A stretch of 64,000 nucleotides of DNA from Muribaculaceae bacterium (lineage in GTDB: Bacteria; Bacteroidota; Bacteroidia; Bacteroidales; Muribaculaceae). This document shows positions 9,661-17,969 of this stretch, in pieces; position 1 is the stretch's first letter, and each line of letters opens with the position of its first letter. A program made the position numbers and the translations under genes. The notes beneath the pieces were generated by a model. The model was not told the DNA's origin. It saw nothing but the letters and a program-made list of their open reading frames with translations, and made no database searches. Location: contig JAFUKL010000017.1 of the NCBI GenBank assembly GCA_017473615.1, positions 50,011-114,010 on the forward strand, read 5' to 3'.

Positions 9661-10452
9661 ATGGCAAAAAGGATAGTAACAAGAATTGGAGATATATTTT
9701 GTGTTGAGATTGATGGCGAATATAAATGTTACTTTCAATTTCTGGAGAGAGATGTCAACTTGTTAAATAGCGATGTAATAAGAGCCTTTAAAACACGTTA
9801 TCCGATAGATTATGAACCTGTTCTTTCTGAAATAGTTCGAGATGATGTGCTTTTTTATACGCATACATTTATAAGAGTTGGATTGGAGTATAACGCTTGG
9901 TATAAGATAGGTAGATTGAAACCCAAAGAACCATATAATCTTACAAATGTAAAATTTGGAACTTATTGTGAAACAAGATTAAAAAGAGATAATGGCATTT
10001 TTGAATTTATATCTGTCAGCCCTTTAGAGAATTGGACTACGTGGTATGTTAACAGAAAATATGAATGTGATGTTGATTTAAAGAGTGAAGATATAGAGAT
10101 ACTGGAACTTGGAGGAGTTATGCCCTATTCACAGATTTTATATAGAATCAAATATGGATATTTTTTATCTTGGTCTAAAGGATATGACATTATCAAGCGT
10201 CGACCGATTGCAGGGGTGAATAGTTACACGAAACATGAGATTGATGGGAACGTGTGCTATTTTCATTATATCGGCGAGGATATACATCGTGAAATTATTA
10301 TAACTCCACAGGGTGTAATAAAACTTACCCAAGATGTCCCCGAAAGAAATGGATATACATTTCATGCCCGTAAGTTTTGGGAAATCAATTGGGCTTTCAA
10401 AGACCACATTTCTGAAGATGATTTCCTCACAGCATGGAACAAATACACATGA
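9661..10452 (+). CDS. Hypothetical protein, immunity-like (Imm26-like N-terminus)
   Basis: A 263-residue protein without signal peptide or membrane segment. The N-terminus (KRIVTRIGDIFCVEIDGEYKC) resembles the opening beta strands of Imm26-type immunity proteins, but I cannot show more than that. It is rich in tyrosine, tryptophan and charged residues. It follows the macro-domain gene by 9 bases and is as AT-rich as the toxin island. Its place in a row behind an Rhs toxin and its barstar makes an orphan immunity function the best guess. The target toxin is not in this window. Confidence 0.55.
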   Translation: MAKRIVTRIGDIFCVEIDGEYKCYFQFLERDVNLLNSDVIRAFKTRYPIDYEPVLSEIVRDDVLFYTHTFIRVGLEYNAWYKIGRLKPKEPYNLTNVKFGTYCETRLKRDNGIFEFISVSPLENWTTWYVNRKYECDVDLKSEDIEILELGGVMPYSQILYRIKYGYFLSWSKGYDIIKRRPIAGVNSYTKHEIDGNVCYFHYIGEDIHREIIITPQGVIKLTQDVPERNGYTFHARKFWEINWAFKDHISEDDFLTAWNKYT

Positions 10453-10506
10453 AATCTTATATAACGAATTAAAGTTTGAAAGATAATTATCAGAAAATGA
10501 ACTGAT

Positions 10507-10599
10507 ATGAGAAAAGTATTATTTTTCATATTATATATTCTAATATCTTTATTTCATGCACAAACATTCGCTACTATACATACCTTGTACAAAAACTAA
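10507..10599 (+). pseudogene. Truncated duplicate of the Rhs signal-peptide region
   Basis: A 30-codon frame starting MRKVLFFILYILISLFHAQTF. Bases 10517-10560 are identical over 44 bases to 2258-2301 inside the Rhs gene start, with near-identical start codons in front. After residue 21 the frame diverges and stops. This is the 5' end of a second Rhs-type gene whose body has been lost, marking the right part of the toxin island. Confidence 0.8.
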
Positions 10600-10616
10600 A
10601 AATTACAAATTAACTT

Positions 10617-10843
10617 AGAAGCTGTTTTGAATTTTCTAAGAATCTGTTTAAAATTTTCTTGAAATTTTTATTACAGTTCTACTTGGGACAAGTTTCGGAT
10701 TCTTTAAGGCTCTTTTGGTTGTCTTTTTTATCAAATCGCTTGGAAATAGCTCGCTATTATCTGCGCAATTTGATGAAAAAATCCATTCCAAAATACTGCT
10801 TAAAATAATCTCGAAATAAAATTTAAACAGATTCTAAGAAGTT
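10617..10843 (+). repeat. Intergenic AT-rich repeat with inverted ends
   Basis: The left part (10617-10715) shares long words with 36741-36818, such as ACTTGGG followed by GTTTCGGATTCTTTAAGG. A 20-base insertion containing AGAATCTGTTTA lies inside it, and the same word returns inverted as TAAACAGATTCT near 10826-10837. The bases between look non-coding. The 421 bases between the end of the 263-residue gene and neuB thus hold the Rhs relic, this repeat and the neuB promoter. Confidence 0.65.
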
Positions 10844-10856
10844 GCATTTCTTTTTA

Positions 10857-10864
10857 TAACTTTG
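10857..10864 (+). promoter_or_regulatory. -7 promoter box of neuBCA
   Basis: TAACTTTG is a perfect TAnnTTTG box ending 9 bases before the neuB ATG at 10874. Transcription would start almost at the start codon, giving a leaderless or near-leaderless message. It gives neuBCA its own promoter despite the upstream island. Confidence 0.7.
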
Positions 10865-10873
10865 TATCTCGAT

Positions 10874-11875
10874 ATGGGGAAAACGATTATTATAGCTGAG
10901 GCGGGGGTGAATCACAATGGTGATATGGCAATAGCAAGGGGACTGATAGATGCAGCCTCCACTGCCGGTGCTGACTATGTGAAATTTCAGACGTTCAAGA
11001 CCGAAAATCTTGTGTCTTGTAATGCCACAACGGCTGAATACCAACAGAATGCCACCGGTGAGACATCGCAATTTGCTATGCTCAAACGCCTTGAATTAAC
11101 CCGAAATCAACATCTTGAATTAATGGATTATTGCCGTGAAAAAGGTGTGAAATTTCTTTCTACGGCATTCGACCTTGACAGCATAGATTTTCTAAACACT
11201 CTCAACCTCGATTTTTGGAAAATTCCAAGTGGAGAAATCACAAACTACCCGTATTTAGCCCGAATAGCAAAAACCGGGCAACCGATAATCATGTCGACAG
11301 GTATGTGCGACAACGCCGATATAGAGAACGCCCTAACGGCTTTATACGAAAACGGAGCTATCAAGGAAAATATCACCATTTTACATTGCAACACGCAATA
11401 TCCCACCCCATTTGAGGACGTTAATCTAAAAGCAATGCGCACAATAGCCGAGAGGTTCGGCGTGTCTGTAGGATATAGCGACCACACTCAGGGGATAGAA
11501 ATCCCCATTGCCGCCGTGGCATTAGGTGCGACAGTAATAGAAAAGCATTTCACTCTTGACCGCAACATGGAAGGACCCGACCACAAAGCCTCATTAGAGC
11601 CTATGGAACTCAAAAACATGGTTTCAGCTATACGCAATATCGAAAAGGCTTTAGGCAACGGCGACAAAAACATATCGTCAAGCGAAATCCCCAATAAAAC
11701 CGTTGCTCGGAAAAGTATCGTAGCTGCAAAACACATTAAAAAAGGCGAACAGCTTACCGAAGACAACATCACCGTGAAACGTCCCGGAAACGGTATCTCC
11801 CCAATGCGTTGGAAAGAGGTACTGGGAACTATTGCATCCAAGGAGTATTTTCCCGATGAACTTATTGAATTATAA
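10874..11875 (+). CDS. neuB: N-acetylneuraminate / legionaminate synthase
   Basis: A 333-residue enzyme condensing phosphoenolpyruvate with a six-carbon amino sugar to a nine-carbon nonulosonic acid. The N-terminal TIM barrel starts IIIAEAGVNHNGD and carries KFQTFKTENLV, KIPSGEITNYPYL and GYSDHTQG family motifs. The C-terminal SAF (antifreeze-like) domain occupies about 275-333 (SIVAAKHIKKGEQL). I use ATG 10874: a TTG at 10862 would lie inside the promoter box. The next gene starts 4 bases after its stop. With legB and neuD in the window, di-N-acetyllegionaminate (LegI role) is somewhat likelier than Neu5Ac, but this is context-based. Confidence 0.9.
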   Translation: MGKTIIIAEAGVNHNGDMAIARGLIDAASTAGADYVKFQTFKTENLVSCNATTAEYQQNATGETSQFAMLKRLELTRNQHLELMDYCREKGVKFLSTAFDLDSIDFLNTLNLDFWKIPSGEITNYPYLARIAKTGQPIIMSTGMCDNADIENALTALYENGAIKENITILHCNTQYPTPFEDVNLKAMRTIAERFGVSVGYSDHTQGIEIPIAAVALGATVIEKHFTLDRNMEGPDHKASLEPMELKNMVSAIRNIEKALGNGDKNISSSEIPNKTVARKSIVAAKHIKKGEQLTEDNITVKRPGNGISPMRWKEVLGTIASKEYFPDELIEL

Positions 11876-11879
11876 GAAA

Positions 11880-13043
11880 ATGAAACGCAAGATATGCATC
11901 GTTACAGGAACACGCGCCGAATGGGGGCTGTTAAGCGGTATTGCTAAGGCTTTAGACAACCGTAAAGATGTGGTTTTACAAATAATAGCCACCAACATGC
12001 ACCTATCGGAAAAATATGGCGACACATGGAAAGAAATCCAGCGCAATGGACTGAAAATAACCCTCAAAGTTCCTATACCCACATATATCACAACAGCTCA
12101 TGACACAGTAAACGCCATGAGCGAGTGCATGAAAGGCATGTCAAAAGCATTCTCCACACTATCCCCCGACCTTATACTGATTCTTGGCGACCGTTTTGAA
12201 ATGCTGGCTGTGGCATCTGCAGCTCTTATACACCGCATCCCCGTGGCTCACATGCATGGAGGAGAGGTTACTCAAGGAGCTTTCGATGAGAGCATCAGGC
12301 ACTCTATCACAAAAATGAGCCATTTGCATTTTACATCCACCGAGGAAGCCCGCAACCGCATAATCCAATTAGGCGAAAACCCGGCTCATGTATTCAATAC
12401 CGGTGCAATAGGCGTTTACAATATATTACACACACCACTGATGACACGTGAGGAACTTGAAAGCGATTTAGGTATCACAATTCCCGGCAACTCGGTATTT
12501 GTGACGTTCCACCCCACCACTCTCGACAGCATACCACCATATATACAATGCGAGAACCTGCTCAATGCTCTCGACCGAAGAAAAGACATTAAGATATTGT
12601 TTTCCTATCCTAACAATGACACCGGCGGAAACGATATAATACAACTTATCGACCGATTTGTCTCCAATAATGCCGACCGAAGTGCTGTATTTCCATCTCT
12701 CGGCGCACGAAGATACTTATCTGTCTTACGATGTGTAAGTGCAGTCGTCGGAAATTCTTCAAGCGGCATAATAGAAGTACCTTCAATGCACATCCCCACA
12801 CTGAACATCGGCATTCGCCAAAAGGGACGGCAACGGGCGGAGTCTGTAATCGACTGCGGTGTGACTTTTGAAGAAATAAGCGAAGGACTTGAAAAAGTCT
12901 TGTCAGAAGAAAGCATATCATCAGCAAGAACGTGCAATAACCCCTATGAACAAGCCGGGACATTAGATAAAATAGTGGAAATCACAGCCACCTATCCTTT
13001 AGAAAACATAATCCAAAAACCCTTTTACGACATAAAACAATGA
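11880..13043 (+). CDS. neuC: Hydrolysing UDP-GlcNAc 2-epimerase (NeuC/LegG type)
   Basis: A 387-residue GT-B fold epimerase that inverts C2 and releases the free sugar for NeuB. N-terminal motif KICIVTGTRAEWGLLSG, central ILGDRFEML and HMHGGEVTQGAFDESIRHSITKMSHLHF, and C-terminal VGNSSSGIIEVPS with the conserved serines near the UDP site. ATG 11880 is chosen because the conserved fold begins there; an upstream ATG at 11832 lies within neuB. The stop overlaps the neuA start by 4 bases (ATGA), indicating translational coupling. In the legionaminate route the same family acts on UDP-diacetylbacillosamine. Confidence 0.9.
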   Translation: MKRKICIVTGTRAEWGLLSGIAKALDNRKDVVLQIIATNMHLSEKYGDTWKEIQRNGLKITLKVPIPTYITTAHDTVNAMSECMKGMSKAFSTLSPDLILILGDRFEMLAVASAALIHRIPVAHMHGGEVTQGAFDESIRHSITKMSHLHFTSTEEARNRIIQLGENPAHVFNTGAIGVYNILHTPLMTREELESDLGITIPGNSVFVTFHPTTLDSIPPYIQCENLLNALDRRKDIKILFSYPNNDTGGNDIIQLIDRFVSNNADRSAVFPSLGARRYLSVLRCVSAVVGNSSSGIIEVPSMHIPTLNIGIRQKGRQRAESVIDCGVTFEEISEGLEKVLSEESISSARTCNNPYEQAGTLDKIVEITATYPLENIIQKPFYDIKQ

Positions 13044-13729
13044 GAACCCTGTATGTAATCCCCGCCCGAGGTGGCAGCAAAGGAATTTCGGGCAAAAACA
13101 TAAAACCACTGGCAGGCAAACCTCTAATAGCTTATTCGATAGACTTAGCACGCAAATTTGCCGATGATTCCGATATATGCGTCAGCACCGATGATATGGA
13201 AATCATCGGCATAGTTGAAAAGATGGGGCTGAAAGTACCGTTCGTACGTCCCGCCGAACTCGCCACCGACCACAGTGGAACATACGAGGTATTACTGCAC
13301 GCTCTTGATTATTACACTTCAAAGGGCATTCACTACGATACAATAGTATTACTTCAACCCACATCTCCCTTTCGCACAGCCGATGATATACGCCGTTGCA
13401 TAGAACTTTATACTCCCGACATCGATATGGTAGTGAGCGTGAAACCGGCAGCGACCAATCCTTATTACAATGCGTTTGAAACCGATGGTAACGGATTCTT
13501 ACACATATCCAAAGGCGAGGGTAATTACACCCGTAGACAAGACGCTCCGAAAGTATGGGAATACAACGGTGCTGTGTATGTAATCAACACCGAATCGCTG
13601 CGGCGCATGAAGTTGGGGGAATTTCCACGCAGACGCATGTGTGAAATGAGCGAAGAGCATTCTCTTGACCTCGACACCCTCACCGATTGGCTCATAGCCG
13701 AAACCATCCTCGCCCAAAAGCAATCATAG
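13040..13729 (+). CDS. neuA: CMP-nonulosonate (acylneuraminate) cytidylyltransferase
   Basis: A 229-residue enzyme that activates the nonulosonic acid with CTP to the CMP-sugar used by glycosyltransferases. The CTP-binding start PARGGSKGISGKNIKPLAGKP is intact, as are VLLQPTSPFRTADDI and the metal-binding DLDTLTDW near the C-terminus. It overlaps neuC by 4 bases and is the last gene of neuBCA. No sialyltransferase-like gene follows, so the acceptor glycan cannot be deduced here. Confidence 0.9.
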   Translation: MRTLYVIPARGGSKGISGKNIKPLAGKPLIAYSIDLARKFADDSDICVSTDDMEIIGIVEKMGLKVPFVRPAELATDHSGTYEVLLHALDYYTSKGIHYDTIVLLQPTSPFRTADDIRRCIELYTPDIDMVVSVKPAATNPYYNAFETDGNGFLHISKGEGNYTRRQDAPKVWEYNGAVYVINTESLRRMKLGEFPRRRMCEMSEEHSLDLDTLTDWLIAETILAQKQS

Positions 13730-13814
13730 CAGAAAGCCGCCATTGCTGTTACATAAAAGACGTTAACTACCCTTATTCTTTTTACTTAGATTTCTCTATT
13801 CGGGGATTTTGCGT

Positions 13815-13822
13815 TATCTTTG
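13815..13822 (+). promoter_or_regulatory. -7 promoter box of the four-gene head-group operon
   Basis: TATCTTTG fits TAnnTTTG and lies 27 bases before the ATG at 13850, in the 120-base gap after neuA. It separates the downstream operon from neuBCA. Confidence 0.65.
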
Positions 13823-13849
13823 CAAAGATTTTTATAACTTAACAGAATT

Positions 13850-14557
13850 ATGACATTTGCAATTATAGCTGCAGGCGAAGGTTCACGCCTTTCACAAGAA
13901 GGCGTTGCATTGCCTAAACCGCTTGTAAGCCTCAACGGGACGGCGATGATCGATCGTCTCATAAAAATATTCACCCTATGCGAAGCCGATAAAGTGGTTA
14001 TTATCATCAATGATTTACACAAGGTTACACAAGAACACTTGCTGAAACTTCAAGCTCAATCACAAGTGCCTGTCGAAATCATTGTCAAGACCACACCAAG
14101 CTCGATGCATAGTTTCTTTGAACTAAGCAAACTCATACAAGACGACAAATTCTGCCTTACAACAGTAGACACCATTTTCCGTGAGGAAGAATTTAAAGTA
14201 TTCATAGAAGAATTCAAAAGCAGCGATTGCGATGGATACATGGCTGTGACCGATTTTATCGATGATGAGAAACCGCTATACATCTCTACCGACAAAGAGT
14301 TGAACATTACAGGGTTTCACGACACCGCCACTCCGGATTGCCGTTTCATTTCAGGCGGCATATATTGCTTGACACAACCGGCAATAAACACACTCAACAA
14401 GTGTATGGAAAAAGGAATCTCACGCATGCGTAATTTCCAGCGGGAGCTTGTAGCCGACGGATTGAGACTCAAAGCATACCCATTCAGTAAAATATTGGAC
14501 GTGGATCATGCCGATGACATAACAAAAGCCGAAAAATTCCTGTCAGGCAACGAATAA
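13850..14557 (+). CDS. NTP-transferase family nucleotidyltransferase
   Basis: A 235-residue protein of the sugar/polyol-phosphate nucleotidyltransferase fold. The signature AAGEGSRLSQEGVALPKPL (residues 6-24) binds NTP, and DVDHADD near the C-terminus resembles the metal-binding D of the family. It most resembles LicC/IPCT-like enzymes, which turn a phosphorylated alcohol or sugar plus CTP (or another NTP) into an NDP derivative. First gene of an operon with an ATP-grasp protein (20 bases later), a CDP-alcohol transferase and a HAD hydrolase. I infer that its NDP product feeds the CDP-alcohol transferase. The substrate is unknown. Confidence 0.78.
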   Translation: MTFAIIAAGEGSRLSQEGVALPKPLVSLNGTAMIDRLIKIFTLCEADKVVIIINDLHKVTQEHLLKLQAQSQVPVEIIVKTTPSSMHSFFELSKLIQDDKFCLTTVDTIFREEEFKVFIEEFKSSDCDGYMAVTDFIDDEKPLYISTDKELNITGFHDTATPDCRFISGGIYCLTQPAINTLNKCMEKGISRMRNFQRELVADGLRLKAYPFSKILDVDHADDITKAEKFLSGNE

Positions 14558-14577
14558 ATAACCCCAAGAAAAGACTT

Positions 14578-15432
14578 ATGAGCAAATTACATATCACAGG
14601 CATAAGCCGCGGCAGCGAATATTCTCCCAACAACGTAGGTAGCGACAGTGAAATATTCAACAATGTCGTAAATGCCTTGACCGAACTCGGATGTGACGTT
14701 GACATCTATTCCGAAAAAGAATTTGTGGAAAAGAACATACAAGCAGAAATTATATTTGACATGGCTCGCGATAAAGCCACCATCAAGCGTCTTCAGGAGC
14801 TTGAAGATGGCGGAGCACTTGTCATTAACTCAGCCTATGGTATCATGAACTGCGTGCGAAAGCCGATGACAGAATTACTGTTAAAGAACAACGTACCGCA
14901 TCCACACACTGTAATAATAGACACAAAAGAGGAATTTTGCGGAGACTTTTATCCTTGCTGGATAAAACGAGGCAATTCTCATACCATACTGAAAGAAGAT
15001 GTGACTTACGTAACTTGCAAAGAGGAAGCAGAAACAGCTTTAGCTGATTTTCGTAACCGCAACATATCGACAGCCGTAATAAGCGAGCATCTTGAAGGAG
15101 ACCTGATAAAATTCTATGGAGTGCAAGACACCGACTTTTTCTATTGGTTCTACCCTTCACACGTACACAGCAAATTCGGTCTTGAAAAAATCAATGGCGA
15201 CAGCCAAGGTTACAACTTCGATGTCAATGAATTGAAACGCATAAGCGATCTTGCAGCCGTAGCACTCAACACGCCTGTTTATGGCGGAGATTGCGTGGTT
15301 TCCAAAGACGGAACAGTGAGACTTATCGACTTCAACGACTGGCCGAGTTTTGCACGTTGCCGAGAAGAAGCAGGCAAAAAAATAGCCGAATGCATATACA
15401 ACAGAGCTAAAAATCACAAGAAACAACAATGA
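14578..15432 (+). CDS. ATP-grasp fold ligase-like protein
   Basis: A 284-residue protein. The N-terminal third resembles the pre-ATP-grasp domain (SPNNVGSDSEIFNNV). The central part has PCWIKRGN as the likely ATP-binding lysine strand. Near the C-terminus, GGDCVVSKDGTVRLIDFNDWPSF carries the acidic and asparagine residues that hold magnesium in ATP-grasp enzymes. Family members join a carboxylate to an amine, thiol or phosphate using ATP. It overlaps the next gene by 4 bases. In this operon it may attach an amino acid or carboxylate to the product, which would be unusual for a CDP-alcohol pathway. No specific family name recognised. Confidence 0.65.
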   Translation: MSKLHITGISRGSEYSPNNVGSDSEIFNNVVNALTELGCDVDIYSEKEFVEKNIQAEIIFDMARDKATIKRLQELEDGGALVINSAYGIMNCVRKPMTELLLKNNVPHPHTVIIDTKEEFCGDFYPCWIKRGNSHTILKEDVTYVTCKEEAETALADFRNRNISTAVISEHLEGDLIKFYGVQDTDFFYWFYPSHVHSKFGLEKINGDSQGYNFDVNELKRISDLAAVALNTPVYGGDCVVSKDGTVRLIDFNDWPSFARCREEAGKKIAECIYNRAKNHKKQQ

Positions 15433-16379
15433 GCGAAACCAACAAGAAAAATAAAGGCATCGAGGCAACTCTCAAATCACAAGATACCGAAGAGTTCCTT
15501 GACATCTACACCAATCGTCCCATAGGCTATGCATGGGCTTTATTCTTCAATAAACTGAACGTTCACCCCAATGTTGTAACAATATTGTCCATCATACTCG
15601 GCGTGAGCGCAGGTGTCATGTTCTATTTTCCCGATATGACACATACCCTGATAGGTATAGCCCTGCTGATGTGGGCAAATCATTACGATAGTGCCGACGG
15701 ACAATTAGCAAGAATGACCGGAAAGAAAACCCGTTGGGGACGCATGCTCGATGGTTTTGCCGGCGACCTTTGGTTTTTCTCCATATACGTAGCTATATGC
15801 TTGCGGCTCACAAGTGAACCAATACCATTCGGAATTAGTGATGGTATGCACTGGGGACCGATTATTTGGATTATGGCAATCTTTGCCGGCACTGTGTGCC
15901 ACAGCAAGCAATGCACTCTTGCCGATTACTATCGCAACATCCATCTTTTCTTCTTAAAAGGTGAAAGCGGTAGTGAACTCGACAATTTCGCTCAACAACG
16001 CAAGATATTCAACGAATTGCCTTGGAAAGGGAACTTCTGGTGGAAAACATTCTTGTATTTCTACGGTAACTACACTCGCAGTCAAGAAAAAATGACACCC
16101 AACTTCCAAAAATTCCTTGCATTGGTAAAAAGCAAATACGGGAACAACATCCCCCAAGATTTGCGAGATAATTTCCGCACTTACAGCAAACCATTGATGA
16201 AATATACCAACATTCTCACATTTAATACACGGGCAATAGCTCTATACATAAGCATGCTTATAGGAGAACCTTGGTTATACTTTATCTTTGAAATTATCGT
16301 AATGAGTGCGATATTCCTGTTCATGCGCAAACGCCATGAGGATTTATGCGCCAAATTATATGAAAAATACGCTAAATAA
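15429..16379 (+). CDS. CDP-alcohol phosphatidyltransferase family membrane enzyme with altered motif
   Basis: A 316-residue integral membrane protein with several hydrophobic helices. Enzymes of this family transfer a phospho-alcohol from a CDP donor to a second alcohol. The signature normally reads DGx2ARx8Gx3Dx3D. Here D90-G91, A94-R95, G104 and D108 are in place, but position 112 is glycine and the next aspartate is D113, so the last spacing is x4. The true pssA in this window (25677) has canonical spacing. The long loop at about 165-230 is soluble and charged. It overlaps the ATP-grasp gene by 4 bases. Product unknown; a phosphodiester-linked lipid or inositol-type head group is possible. 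Confidence 0.75.
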   Translation: MSETNKKNKGIEATLKSQDTEEFLDIYTNRPIGYAWALFFNKLNVHPNVVTILSIILGVSAGVMFYFPDMTHTLIGIALLMWANHYDSADGQLARMTGKKTRWGRMLDGFAGDLWFFSIYVAICLRLTSEPIPFGISDGMHWGPIIWIMAIFAGTVCHSKQCTLADYYRNIHLFFLKGESGSELDNFAQQRKIFNELPWKGNFWWKTFLYFYGNYTRSQEKMTPNFQKFLALVKSKYGNNIPQDLRDNFRTYSKPLMKYTNILTFNTRAIALYISMLIGEPWLYFIFEIIVMSAIFLFMRKRHEDLCAKLYEKYAK

Positions 16380-16394
16380 AACACCTATTTATAT

Positions 16395-17111
16395 ATGCTG
16401 ACAGAAATCAAGGGTATCATTTTTGACTACGGCGGTACGATAGATACCAACAGTCGCCATTGGGCTGAAGTGCTTTGGAGCAAATATGTCGAAATTAATG
16501 TGCCTACCGATAAAGAGTCTTTCAGAGATGCTTACGTGTATGGCGAAAGAGCTATGGCAAAACATCCTTATGTGAAACCTGAGCATAACTTCTATGATGT
16601 GCTTGACATCAAGACCCGGTTGCAAATGGATTTCCTCTATGAATCAGGAAAAATGACCGAACCGAAAGACATACTTTACGGTTATGCGAAACAAATAACC
16701 GACTTATGCTACCGGTATGTTCTTGATGTTTTGAAATCCACTCTTCCAGTGGTAGAAACACTATCAAAAAAATATAAGCTTGTGCTTGTATCCAACTTCT
16801 ACGGCAATATAAACACAATCCTTGAGGACTTCAAGCTCATAAACTATTTCGACAGCATTATAGAATCTTCGGTTGTAGGCGTGCGCAAGCCCGATCCCGC
16901 CATATACCAATTAGGAGTAGACGCTATGGGCTACAAGGCAGAAAGCGTCCTTGTGGTGGGCGATTCTTTCTCCAAGGATGTAGTTCCGGCTAAAGCTGTT
17001 GGTTGTCAAGTAGCATGGCTGAAAGGAGAAGGCTGGGGAGGAGAAGTCATAGACGAGACTCTTCCTGATGTTATCATCACCGATCTACCGCAACTTCTTG
17101 AATTGGTATAA
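16395..17111 (+). CDS. HAD family hydrolase
   Basis: A 238-residue haloacid-dehalogenase-like protein. Motif I is D11-Y-G-G-T, with glycine in place of the usual second aspartate, motif II is VSNF, the motif III lysine is in GVRKPDP, and motif IV is VVGDSFSKDV. A large helical cap lies between motifs I and II. It is the last gene of the operon, 15 bases after the CDP-alcohol enzyme, and could remove the phosphate left after the transfer step. The missing second aspartate occurs in many HAD members and weakens a simple phosphatase call. Confidence 0.7.
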   Translation: MLTEIKGIIFDYGGTIDTNSRHWAEVLWSKYVEINVPTDKESFRDAYVYGERAMAKHPYVKPEHNFYDVLDIKTRLQMDFLYESGKMTEPKDILYGYAKQITDLCYRYVLDVLKSTLPVVETLSKKYKLVLVSNFYGNINTILEDFKLINYFDSIIESSVVGVRKPDPAIYQLGVDAMGYKAESVLVVGDSFSKDVVPAKAVGCQVAWLKGEGWGGEVIDETLPDVIITDLPQLLELV

Positions 17112-17160
17112 AAACTTTTAGAAGTTAGAAGTTACTTTAAAGTAATACCTCAAAAATAGT

Positions 17161-17193
17161 GTGAGCGGCGTGCCATCACGGCAAACCGCTCAC
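17161..17193. terminator. Hairpin between convergent operons
   Basis: GTGAGCGG (17161-17168) pairs with CCGCTCAC (17186-17193), and an inner TGCC/GGCA extends the stem. It sits between two convergent genes. No strong T run follows, so it may act by structure alone. Confidence 0.55.
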
Positions 17194-17222
17194 GTTGGTT
17201 TATAGGGAATTGTATCTTGTTT

Positions 17223-17954
17223 TTACTCTTTCTTTTCTGTATCTTCATCAAGGCTTATAGCCTTTATTGTTCCCAATTGGAATGATTTTATCTCGGCGGG
17301 CTTGCCACGATAGTAAAGTTTACCTGTTCCGCTGCCTTTTATCGACAATTTTCCACCATCGACACGGCAATAAACCTTTCCTGTACCCAATATACGGCAA
17401 TTTACATTTTCGGCAATCAGTTCATCCGCCCTTATAGTCCCTTTTCCGGTATTTTTAACATTCAGTCCTGTACACTTGCCCTTTACCGAAATATTTCCCT
17501 TTCCGGTAAGTATTTCCAAGTCAACAGTTGTGGCTACAACCTCATCCACTATAATCGAGCCGTTATCCATAAGTTTGAACTTGACATGGGGAGCCGGAGC
17601 AACGCTGCGCACAATCAAAGTGCTGTCACCAAGATTATCGGCACTCTGCAAATAAGCCGAATAAACCACGATATCAGGAAGGTTCTCGTTATATACACTG
17701 TCGGTTCCTACCGTAATGGACAACTTACCCTTCTTATTATTAGTGAAAATCAACTGATTCGCCATTGCCGGAAAAGCTGAGAATTTGGCATATCCGGTAG
17801 AGTCGGGATTACAACGGTACTCAACATTTATGTCATCCACAACAGTCAAACTCGTAAAATCACCCACATTCACCGTAAAATCCTGCATCTCTTGTGCATC
17901 AGCAACAAGAAACGCCATCAGAAACGCGATCACATACAACATTCTACTTTTCAT
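17223..17954 (-). CDS. Secreted GIN-domain (DUF2807) protein
   Basis: A 243-residue protein. The signal peptide ends VADA, with glutamine as the first mature residue. The rest is a beta-helical GIN domain: regular short strands such as GSIIVDEVVATTVDLEILTGKGNISVKG with repeating glycines, typical of the putative auto-transporter adhesin head domain of Bacteroidetes. Its role is not defined in the family; an envelope-associated or surface beta-helix is likely. It begins 15 bases after dusB and is probably cotranscribed. Confidence 0.8.
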   Translation of the reverse strand: MKSRMLYVIAFLMAFLVADAQEMQDFTVNVGDFTSLTVVDDINVEYRCNPDSTGYAKFSAFPAMANQLIFTNNKKGKLSITVGTDSVYNENLPDIVVYSAYLQSADNLGDSTLIVRSVAPAPHVKFKLMDNGSIIVDEVVATTVDLEILTGKGNISVKGKCTGLNVKNTGKGTIRADELIAENVNCRILGTGKVYCRVDGGKLSIKGSGTGKLYYRGKPAEIKSFQLGTIKAISLDEDTEKKE

Positions 17955-17969
17955 CGCTATTTACGTTTA

